From Sipunculus nudus (Eukaryota > Annelida > Sipuncula > Golfingiida > Sipunculidae): a stretch of DNA of 64,000 bases. The notes beneath the pieces are model-generated. The model did not search any database. It was not told the origin of the DNA and was given only the letters and a program-made list of their open reading frames with translations. Of the stretch, positions 25,270-35,299 are shown in pieces. The stretch's first letter is position 1; the number at the start of each line of letters is the position of its first letter. The DNA is taken from NCBI GenBank assembly GCA_026874595.1, contig CM049317.1, positions 49,872,401 through 49,936,400 of the forward strand, written 5' to 3'. The translations under genes were made by a program, and so were the position numbers.

Positions 25270-26266
25270 TAATGCAAATTTATTATTGTCCCGTGACTTA
25301 CGGTTAACAGTAATATCGGCGACCTGATTGGCTGCACGGGGTAGTAATGCTCATGATTATTTATTAAATGATTTTGCTATTAAGGTCAAGTAAAGTTCAT
25401 GGTGCGGTCATTAGGCCCTTGTTGAAATATTGCACACAAAAGAAAATCACGAATCGTGCTCTAGCGGCCATATCGTATTCCGATAGCTCAGAAATTCGAC
25501 AGGTACGGATTCCTTATAGGTAACAATCATCCCTGTGAAGTTGAGAAAGATGTCCTTACTGAGTTATTGCGTGTGAAAAAAAAATCAGCGAATAAATTTG
25601 TATCCCTGAAAAATGTGACTAGCTTGAACAATTATCAAGTGTGTAAATATACTTGATTGTTTTACAAAGTGCATCATGCTTGGGCCCATCACTTCTAAAA
25701 ATTATGTAACACTGATCTAAATTCTGGCATGCACAAAGGAACTATATTGGGGAATATATGTGATAAATATGAAGAAAAACAGATCAGTTGTTTTGATATA
25801 AAGCAGTCATGAAGTGTGATAATAGTTTCTTTTTCATGGAAATTTGAGAGTTTTCCTTAATTTCTCACAGGAAAGAAGTCGAAGTGACCTAGTTTTCGGT
25901 TCGGTAGAAGATTTTGGGGTAAAAGTATGCAGATTTCAGACTCGAAATTCGCATAGTTTCAAAACGTGCCAGTTTAGCGGACAGACGGACGGACGCTTAC
26001 ACAGACAAACAGACATCCGATGGACGAAGGACCAACGCTTTAGCCCGTTTGAACTAAAAATTCAAACCCTATTCAATATTAGTAGATAATATGAAATGTC
26101 ATATGTTTATGACCCAGCTTAGATTTAGGTGTAATAAAACATAAGGTCAGTCCTTAGCCTTTCGAATTTCCGCGCTACAGGCATGGATAACAAACGTCTT
26201 ATGTAAATTAGTTGAAGAGGCCACATAGTCCAGTTTACTCTAGGTAGGGCAAGCGTCTTTTACACG

Positions 26267-26295
26267 AAGGTTAACTATTCCCGATAGTTAACCTT
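26267..26295. repeat. Perfect hairpin, 12-bp arms
   Basis: AAGGTTAACTAT and its exact reverse complement are separated by TCCCG. No gene is adjacent. Confidence 0.6.
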
Positions 26296-26585
26296 TAGCC
26301 ATTCTGAAAAACACGCAGGCAAAAGGCAACCCACATTATCCGGTTTAATGGGAGATATCACATAAACGAAAAAATACACGTTTATCACACTATGCTATAT
26401 TTTATGATGTTATAGCGATCTTGACTTGAGAAAAAAAAGACTTTCCTAGTTTTCTTAAAGTGTGAATTCGGATTCCTTCTAACTAAAAAATGCACTGAGA
26501 AGACTCACATATGTGAAATAAAACACAAGGCTGCATTTTGTCTGGTTCATAATGTAATAAATGATAACATACTTAGACAGTGGTT

Positions 26586-26635
26586 GTAACAAAATATCAA
26601 TTTAAAGATGCAACAAAATATCAATTTAAAGATGC
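26586..26635. repeat. 24-bp tandem duplication
   Basis: AACAAAATATCAATTTAAAG with GATGC is present twice in a row. It is a simple recent duplication in spacer DNA. Confidence 0.7.
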
Positions 26636-27502
26636 AAAAATAGTCTATAAAGGATGGTCCCAATGTCACGTGCATGTTAACAGAGGCTTCCCGGATAAGA
26701 CAAATTTGCTTTTCCAGGGACGCTTACAAAAATGCCCTTCTGTTGAAAGTGAACGTACAGTAAAAAATACAGTCCATGGGTGAGTCTTTCACTGGATAAA
26801 CCTCAAATAAATTCTCGGTTCCTTGAATTCTCAAGCCCTTTGAGGTAACAGCCTTTTCTATATCCTCATCATTAGGGAGACTATGGCTCTCATTTGTCAG
26901 ACGTTGAGAAATCCCTCAAATGACTAAGCCCTCATAGTTAATAATCATACATGGACCGTGTCAATCTATGGAATGGAAACATCATACAGAATATGAATCC
27001 TTGTGTTGCTTATTTAAGCAGGTTGTTAGCTTTATACACACGAACACCGGCAGATCTTATAAAGGGGGCTTCTGGCACGAACTCCCTGACCGTATATTGT
27101 TATTACCCTTATGCATATCAGACGAGGCTTCCTCCCTGCATGTTTTCTTGAAAAAAAATTATAGACGCACTGATTTACAGCGGTATCGGCAACTGGTGTC
27201 ACTTGGAGAAATTATATAGACACATCTCATGCTGTATTAGCCAGTCCTTTACGCATGCGTCTTGTGTAACGCTCCGACTAAATTTCCACAAACCAAATAC
27301 ATTTTCCAGATTTTGTACGGACTGTTCACGTGACGTATATTACGCTCAAGATGTATCCAACCTGACCATCATATCTCTGTCCATGTCTGAATGCCACGTA
27401 CAGCTCTCTTGTGATAAAGGAACTACCTCTTAAACTTCAGGTCTTGTGCCTGTCTGCTAGACGTCTTTTGATAGAAGCGACAAATATATTAAATATTCCG
27501 AC

Positions 27503-27508
27503 TTTATT
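27503..27508 (-). terminator. Polyadenylation signal of the lectin receptor gene
   Basis: TTTATT on the plus strand is AATAAA on the minus strand. It lies about 265 nt past the stop codon. Confidence 0.45.
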
Positions 27509-27770
27509 CTGCCTGTAAACCCCCTTTAGACATCCGTCACTTAGAAATAACGAGGAGGCGTGTACACTACTTTCGTCTTGATGACGGATGAGTAATTATT
27601 AAAAGTCTAATTGTATTATTTTCTTAATAGTTAAGACGAATGAGATCATCAGGAATAAGTGTTAAGTTTGGTGTCTTCCAGCTTGGAATAATCAGTATTA
27701 GATTTACTTTGTCAACAGACTCTTGCCCAAGAGATTTTTGTCTCTCACTGTGACTGACTCAAGCGACCTG

Positions 27771-28201
27771 TTAGTCTGGGGTGGTGGTATCATTTTTAGA
27801 TTCTGCCGCAGCACCCGGGTCCGTCATTTTCTTTGCAGTTTGAATATCGTGCATTTCCCAATCATGGGGAGGCATCCCGTCCTGTGCTTCCGCTGGAAGG
27901 CTGACTCGGCTGCCATTTTGGAAATGGTTCACACTTTCGCCGGTGGTTGGGTTGATATCGATCGTTACGGTACTGTTGTTTGTTATTTGGTGTCGGTCTT
28001 TGTTATGGTCAGCGTCCGCTGTTAAGCGAGCTCCTGCTTCGTCATTAGTTTCTGTTTTCGTCATGCAAAGCTTGTGGAAAAGTTTCCGGATGCGATGCCT
28101 TGTAATGTATACCACAAAAACAAATAGCAACACGACTACCAAGGATATCAGAACTGAAAGAAGTAAAGCGATCCGCCCGGACTTCTCCGCATCCTCTTTG
28201 C
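27771..28201 (-). CDS. Lectin receptor last exon: transmembrane helix and cytoplasmic tail
   Basis: After acceptor tttctttaag the exon encodes KEDAEKSGR, then a hydrophobic segment IALLLSVLISLVVVLLFVFV. Next come a basic stop-transfer cluster and a Ser/Thr/Asn/Asp-rich tail ending DTTTPD. The tail has no tyrosine and no recognisable signalling motif. Its topology (lectin domains outside, tail inside) follows from the order of signal peptide and helix. Confidence 0.85.
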
Positions 28202-31200
28202 CTTAAAGAAAGAAAAATAATTAAAGCAATTCAAATCAGTATATATTGTTCCGGTGTAAAGAAAATGGGTTTCCCAAATGTAAAAGGACTCTATTATGCG
28301 AGTTCAAATTTTATTAAATAAAAAATACTTAGAAACTGCATATAACTAGAATTTGATGGGGACAAAAATTGGTATGAGCCAGAACAAGTGGGCCACTACA
28401 GTAGAATAATAACAAATATGATATCACGTCATACATTTTTTTTATTTAGATTGATGTCGTAAATTGTACCACCGTATATATCATAATGTTTTATGTTTAA
28501 ACCAATGCTGGACCCACTACATAAAAGAATAAATCCAAGAAAATAACTTACGCTTCCCGTTTAGCGTTTCCTTTTTTGGCTCGGCCTGGACGCAGACACT
28601 CCTGTGTAGTTCGGAGCAGTTTTCGGTCTTCCACCCGTACTGGCCATTTACGTAAACTGCAACCTTACAATTGAATCTAGGGTTTGGTTCGCCTGGTAAC
28701 CACAGCGACCTCTGGTGAGTGGCTGGAAACAGATGTGAGTTATGGCGAGCGAAGACAAAATGCATCTGGACGAACACAGTGATTCATAATGTATAATAGC
28801 TTAAACATTGATTGTTAAATTCCTCTTTGAGCTCAAGGTAAGGGGCACCATAGAAACATGATTATGGTGCTTTTGACCACAAATGATGGTTTGAAAATAA
28901 ATTGGAGGGCCTTAAGTTTCATGATATGTGGGCCAAACTTTTCGGAATTTGCGTATAGGCCTTTTTCTTATATTATTTGAATTTAAGAATATATCATTCG
29001 ATAACTTCGAGTGTTTGTACATACGCATGTAAAGTGTCTATGAAGCCACATCACGTGACTGTACTAAGCTACTCGATCAAAATTACCGTCATTCAGACTG
29101 CACCTGGCATCAACTCACCTTGTTCCCGGGTTTTATCCTCATCACTCTCAGACCATTTGACTTGTCTGAACCCAATCCAGTAGATGAGTTCCTCATCTTT
29201 CAATATTTGTCTTTCTTTCGCCGTACGGTCCAAAAGATGTTTGTTATCAAGAACCGCCAGGTCCCCTTTGTCCCGTAAACAGTGCGTCCTTGCTTCGAAC
29301 CAGTTTTTGGACCGGAAGTACATCCGGTAGCAGGCGTTAAACAAGATGAGACAATGCACATGAGCCAGTCCCATTTTACATATGTCACATTCAAGGGCAT
29401 CTGAAAAATGGTAAAGAAAAATTCAGTATCCCAACATGTTATCTCTATATTTGTATTAATATTTTTCACATTTTCTTCAGGCTTTCATTTGAAGTAACAA
29501 AGCAAAATTTTGGATAATGTTTAGAATCGGTGCGCGATTTTATCGATATTTCAGTATATCGTGACTCGCATATTGTGTATACCGATACAGTTTTCGAGTA
29601 TTGTTAAACATGCCTGAAACGTATTTTTTCGAAAACAAATTTGTTGCAAATTTACACATCTTAATGAGCTGGGATTATGCCAGGTTGAAAGTGAAAGCCT
29701 AGTAAAGAATTATGAAAAATAAAGATATTGTTAATAGTTTATATATATATATATAATATAATATATTTATAGTAAACATATAAATTTTCTGTACATGTTA
29801 TACGATGAAAATGTCGCAATACGTATCGCAATACGCCACCACATATCGCAATATATTGCAAAATACGAAATGTATTGTCGATACCAAGCGATTATGTTTA
29901 GGTGTTCGGGGTGTCGGGTTATTTTTTAGTCCAAAATGTGCTCGTGTGTGAGAAAAGGGTGGAGGGTCCGTGGACTCGTATAAGTTAATAAATCAAATTA
30001 ATGCTATATCCATACAATATGATGTAAAAGGGGTGCGCGAAGAACCTCTTAAGTTGGTTCAGAAAAAGCTTTCAGCAGACTTCCTGATTCGTCATCTTTG
30101 TTCACACTTGCCTCTATTTCCATGCAATAGTTGCCTTCACAGAGAGGGTATGCGTTCATCCCCGTTTATGCGTGTGTTTTAGTGTGTTTGTTTACAAAAT
30201 AACTCGCGCAAACTTAAACGAAATCTCGTGAAATTTTCAGAGCATTTCAGGAATTGGCCAGTAAAGAATCGATTAGGTATCAGATACGGTACATGATCTG
30301 GATTCAGGAATGTCATCAGGGAATATTCATAAATATGTAGTCACCGATGCACGAATGTTCTTGGGAATATGGGCGAAATACTTAGTATGTGAATGCAAAC
30401 ACGGTTTTTGGGAGCATCCTACAATAGGGACTCCCACATGGCGGAGACTTGCATTCCTTAGAAAGCAGGTTTTTAGTTTAACATCTGTTTTTGATACTTA
30501 AAATGCCTATCCCGAACATAACTGATACACTGATAAAGGATAACTTCAAATAAAAATAATAAGGACTCATCAAAATTACATATATTTTCCCCGAAATTTG
30601 TTAACAAACGTTCGAATTGGTAAAGTATGTTGTGGCTTTGAAAAACTCTTTTTCAGCTGTTTTTTTAATTTTCATTATACAATAAAAACTGTGTAAAAAA
30701 AAGTCCACCTATCGGACTCCCCAAAAGTGATCTAAATTCGCAGGTATTCTTATTATACAGGACAGTTATGACCAATGTGAAGGCCTTCGGTTCACCCAAG
30801 CATGTCTTATATGACACATGGTCTTTCAGACAGGTAACACTGTATATGTGTTTCCAAACTTTTAGAGTAATGTTCCCACTCAGTATTTTTTTCTTTATTA
30901 CATCCGTTCAATGAGTTCAATCCCGTTCATGTGTGTGTATTTTTCGTTGGTACGCGTGTTCGGGGCTGTGTTACGCTCGCAGTCATGAATGGAATCTCAT
31001 AAAATGTTCAGAGCAGTTCGGGAATGGGCTCAGGAAGAATCGTGTCCATTCTGGTGTGTATTCACTCCATGATTCGGTTTATTTAGAGCATCCCTCATTA
31101 ATGACCGCCCACATGGCGAAGCTGGCATTCACTAGAATGCAGATTTATTGTATTTTACTGTTTTGTATTTATAAAACATGAATCTCTATATGCGGTCAGG

Positions 31201-33592
31201 TTTTAACCCTTATTAGACTAACTTTGAGATATTTGTCTCTGCATTTCCCATTTATGTTGCTAAAGACCAAAAAGTTTTAAATACAGTATAAAATAGTATG
31301 TACCTTGATAGTGACAAATAAAGCCATGTCCTCTTTCGTTACACTCTCTGAGGACGATCACATTGTCTCGAGTGTGAAATGACCCGCAATGTCCCCACGA
31401 GTTTTCAACCATGTTCTCCTCTGTAAAAAAAAGGTGTGAGCAATGACACAAGTGACCTTATGAATCATGACGCTCAGCTGAAAAGCATGACACTTTAGAC
31501 TAACATTCACATTTGTTTAACCATTTTTGTCTATCAAATTTGAAGATTTTTCTCCACGATTTTTCAACCATGTTTTCCTCTGTGAAAGAAAAGATGGGTG
31601 CAATGACATAAAAGTGACCCATGGATCATGACGCTCAGCTGACCAGCATGACACATTAATCTTACATTCACATTCCTTTAAACATTGTTTGTCTATCAAA
31701 TTTGAAGACTTTGTCCTCACCAATTCAGAACTATCTTCTATTCTTTGAAGATTAGATGGGTTTAATGACATAAAAGTAACCCATGGATCATGACGCTGAG
31801 CTGACTAGCATGACTCTTCAGCTTAATTTACATTCATATTCGTTTAAACATTGTTTGTCCATCAAATTTTAGGATGTTGTCCCCCGAGTTTTCAATTATG
31901 TTCTCCTCTGTGAAAAAAAAGATTGGTGCAGCGACATACAAGTGACCCATGGATCTAACTGACTTGTGTGTCAAACATGAGGAAGAAATGACCAGTACTT
32001 CTAATAGTTCATAGTTAGGGGGTTCTCAAAAAAAATTCTTTCGGCTGATGTGACCTTGAATATCAAGGTCAAGGTTACTAGTTCTCGAACTCCTCCCGGA
32101 TTTGGTATGAATAATTTTCTCGAAAAAAAGTTAACTTTTAGTATAATGCTAATTAACATTTAGCTCACGGTAATGAGCTTGGTATGTTCGGTGTTATTAT
32201 TCTGTAATGTTATGTTAGTAGTTCGCACATGTAATATAAGTATTTGAAGTATGTGACAGAGTTTATTTACTATTGGACTCGAAATTGAATTGGTCTCATT
32301 GCTCAAGTCTTTGTCTCCGATTACTAGTACAAGTCAGAGTCCAGAAGTCTCGAGTCAAAGTACGAGTCTCTTAAAAAGAAGTGGACTCGAGTTCGGACTC
32401 GAGTCTAAGTCCGGACCTCGAATCCTTCATCATTGTTTCGAGAATTCGAAAGGTCGAAATTAAACCAACGGGTCCAAAATTATGATTAAAATGGCACGTC
32501 TACGTTATGAGATACGTGCAGTGGCGTCAATTCAGTTTGAGCAACTATTTGTAAAAAATCTATTCCAATATTGAATTTTCTCAAACATTTATATATGTAT
32601 GCGTGTGAACCTTAATATATTTGATATACTGCAATCAAGTATAAGATTAAAAAATATGGTCATGAAGAAAGGAAGAATTGTAATTATTAATATATTTTAT
32701 TTCCTTTATGTAAATCTTTGGGTACACCCAAATTCCTCCCTCCCCCCCCCCCCCCCCCCGGTCTGTATATTCCCCTCCCCCGTATTGACGCCCCTGGAAA
32801 AGTTTCTCAGATGAAAGAAGTATGTATATTTTAGATTATCGCTGTGTAGAAACATTAGATGGAGCTGTTATGCAGCTGAAGGTTTACTTTAAATAATAAT
32901 AATCGAAAAAGAACATAAAAATGACCATATAAAGGAAAGAACAATATGATGTGCTTACCATAGAAAACCTTGCTAATATCCGTAAATAGCCTAAAAAAAA
33001 TGGAGAGTGCTAGTCATTGCGTATGAACCTTCGATCTGTGATTTTGGAATATTCTACTATAATTTGGGAATCTTGGCGTGGTCCTAAAGCGTTATTCTAC
33101 TCCAAACCTTGCCATTACAGTTCCCTCTGCCACGGAACTCTTCCCTCCGACAGATTCTGGATGTTGTACTCGGTATGATACCTGCCCTTATCGTAACCTG
33201 CCAGGTTTATTTCTCCGTGGTCTAGAAACCGCTTATGGGGCTACAATTTTACTTACACATTAAAACCTGATGTTACAAGGTCGCATGTCCAAATTATTGG
33301 AACACTGCTAGTAAGACTGAATTCATCCTTTTGCCCCAGTCAGAGGAATTATACACATACCTACAGGTCTGCCGTTTACCCATAAAGGATGGGGGAACTC
33401 AGTCTTCACCGGCCGCAGCCACATGGTTGATATGCTGTTATCCTGCATGAATTTTCTCCAACTAATGTTCGAGTGTTTGTCTTCAGGTAAAACCATCCCG
33501 CCCATCTTATCACAAGCTGCCGCAGCCTCCAGCCGGCCTGCGGCAAACTGGGTGATGATCTGGTCCTTCTCCCCTTGATAAAGTGAAATACA

Positions 33593-33644
<52 letters not shown>

Positions 33645-34132
33645 TATGTGGATTGCTGGGTAATGTTTATAATTGTATCCTAAATCATCGAGAATCACCA
33701 AGGATATGTCGTTGTGACATTTGGTACTGCCTTAACAAACAGTAATGATCATCACTGTAGGCTTAATTTATGTTTTTTTATTGATTTTAACGTATCATTT
33801 TATCATACGTTATTTATTCATAATGTGAATGTATCCATAGACGATTGCTAAATAAACTATTTATCTCTCAATCTATATGTCTGTCTATATATCTGTATGC
33901 ATTATCTTGAAATTGGAGAACTACTTGTTGATAAACTTATGTGAAAGGTATTACATATTCCATATGTTTCATTGTTCCTTTAACTGAATAGGAACCGTTT
34001 TAATGCTATCTGTTTAATTTTGTGTGCACGTACGTGCGTGTGTGCTTATTTACCACATAGTATTGCAAGAAATGCAAACATGAGATACAGATGAATCATC
34101 CGGCAGACATGATAGATTTTTCTGTGATCCAT
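27771..34132 (-). CDS. Type I membrane receptor with two C-type lectin domains (6 exons, 430 aa)
   Basis: Exons: 34132-34054, 33573-33361, 31420-31304, 29400-29119, 28722-28552, 28201-27771. They sum to 1,293 nt, and every intron is phase 1. Residues 1-27 form a signal peptide (LYLMFAFLAILCG). Residues 28-136 form a divergent first C-type lectin-like domain with four conserved cysteines and the end motif GHGFICHYQ. Residues 141-280 form a second, fuller domain with CYRMYF, W..A..HC, YWIGFRQVKW, WLPGEPN and SVCVQ. A transmembrane helix lies near 298-320 and is followed by RHRIRK. The ~110-residue cytoplasmic tail contains no tyrosine, so ITAM or ITIM signalling is excluded. The second domain keeps Glu-Pro-Asn (242-244), the mannose-type calcium motif, but the usual WND triplet is WKTEN, so sugar binding is uncertain. 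A role in pathogen or cell recognition is inference. Confidence 0.88.
30100..30480 (+). repeat. Dispersed repeat family A, copy 1
   Basis: It is marked by GAGGGTATGCGTTC, a GT-rich tract, AACTCGCGCAA, GAAATTTTCAGAGCATTTC, GGAATTGG and CACATGGCGGA. Other copies lie at 30905-31160, 41810-42120 and 52685-52860 on the plus strand, and at 22390-22640 and 43735-43920 on the minus strand. Ends were not defined. Confidence 0.6.
30905..31160 (+). repeat. Dispersed repeat family A, copy 2
   Basis: It contains TCATGAATGGAATCTCATAA, TTCAGAGCAGTTCGGGAATG and CACATGGCGAAGCTGGCATT, as in the copy at 41810-42120. Confidence 0.6.
31430..31970. repeat. ~165-bp intronic tandem array carrying copies of a splice acceptor and exon start
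   Basis: Upstream of lectin receptor exon 3 (31304-31420), three further units repeat the acceptor-plus-exon border. TTTTCAACCATGTT-TCCTCTGT occurs in the real exon near 31402, again near 31560 and, altered, near 31890; a more diverged unit lies near 31720. Each is followed by GTGCAATGACA, GTGACCCATGGATCATGACG and CTCAGCTGAC. On the minus strand these units present decoy acceptors before the real one. Confidence 0.75.
33599..33638. repeat. (AT)n microsatellite
   Basis: It lies 26 bp upstream of the acceptor of lectin receptor exon 2, inside the branch-point region of that intron. Confidence 0.95.
34054..34132 (-). CDS. Lectin receptor exon 1: signal peptide
   Basis: The ATG follows directly on a strong polypyrimidine-AG acceptor (tgtttctttttgcag), so at least one upstream untranslated exon is likely. 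The exon reads MDHRKIYHVCRMIHLYLMFA then FLAILC and a split Gly, ending at donor gtaaat in phase 1. That matches the GG-GAG start of the next exon. (AT)n tracts flank this region. Confidence 0.7.
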
Positions 34133-34150
34133 CTGCAAAAAGAAACAGTA

Positions 34151-34156
<6 letters not shown>

Positions 34157-34197
<41 letters not shown>

Positions 34198-34246
34198 AAC
34201 CGATGAGGCGAAACCGGCAGTATTGACTGTGATCTATCGCAGACCT

Positions 34247-34298
<52 letters not shown>
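34157..34298. repeat. Two (AT)n tracts around a hammerhead remnant
   Basis: Tracts 34157-34194 and 34248-34298 flank 53 bp of PLE-type sequence. The first begins only 25 bp upstream of the lectin receptor's signal-peptide exon. Confidence 0.95.
34199..34235 (+). ncRNA. 5'-truncated hammerhead remnant between two (AT)n tracts
   Basis: The stretch CCGATGAGGCGAAACCGGC matches the stem II-GAAA-stem III part of the hammerhead at 38292-38350. The CTGACGAG half is missing, because the sequence begins right after the (AT)n tract 34157-34194. A second (AT)n tract starts at 34248. It cannot form a catalytic core. Confidence 0.5.
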
Positions 34299-34304
<6 letters not shown>

Positions 34305-35299
34305 TTATAATTCATCACCCAAATTTTCAAATTCTTAGCACATTATTTGAAGATAAATATACATGACTGATTAATAGCTACTATTATTACAGAGCGCCAG
34401 CTCTCATGGATACAAAAAAATAGACGCAAAAACGAGAATGCTGGCATACTTTTCTTAAACCCACATCACGAATGCTCATGATGGACCTCATTTTAACTTT
34501 GTTTGGAGGGGAAAAGGACATATCATGCAATGATGATCCTGACTGTCTGCTAGAGGCATTGAAAATGAGAGGGTACTTTTACACGTGTCGTTTTTTTTTT
34601 TTTTTTTCAGGATAACAGAGTTTTAAACACGCTTAGCAGACTGTGCTGGTTAGGGATTGGGGGTTATTAAATCCTTTCCCACTATACATTTGAGCTTAAT
34701 TCTTTTTACACAAGCGCGTAGGGATAAATGGTAATGAACGGTATTGTTTTAAATTTAAGTTTGACAGTTTAGAATTGTAGCCACGCCTCCCGGCCGTCCA
34801 ACAACAATGCCATTGTGGAGAGGTTTGTTTGGAATAGAAAGGACCTCTGGCGAAACGACCGCCCCGAATGATATGCACAGTGCACAAATCGAAGTGAATG
34901 GCTGTAACTGTATCCAGGTACACTGTATACATGCAGAGTCAATGGTGCGACCTGCAGGCATAATATACTAAAGTCCAAGTATACCTAAGGCAGAGCCTAC
35001 TTAAAAGAAATAATCACGTGTTAGTCATTCTTTTCTCACCCTGTCAATGTACCTTTATCCTTATGTTTACACGAACGGTATATCCTTTTTTTGTGCGTTG
35101 TGCAGTTAAGCAAGGACCAATTCACAATGTGTGCTCCGATAGTAGCAATGAAATTCACCTCAGATAGAGAACACTTCAACAGGCAATTTAACAAATAGGT
35201 GTCCCTGTATATAATTCAATGAGGAGGTTATGTTTGTACCCGTGTCTGTTCTTCTTTTCGGTGAGCAGGTTCCCTTAAAACCTACTAACCTAGTTTTTA

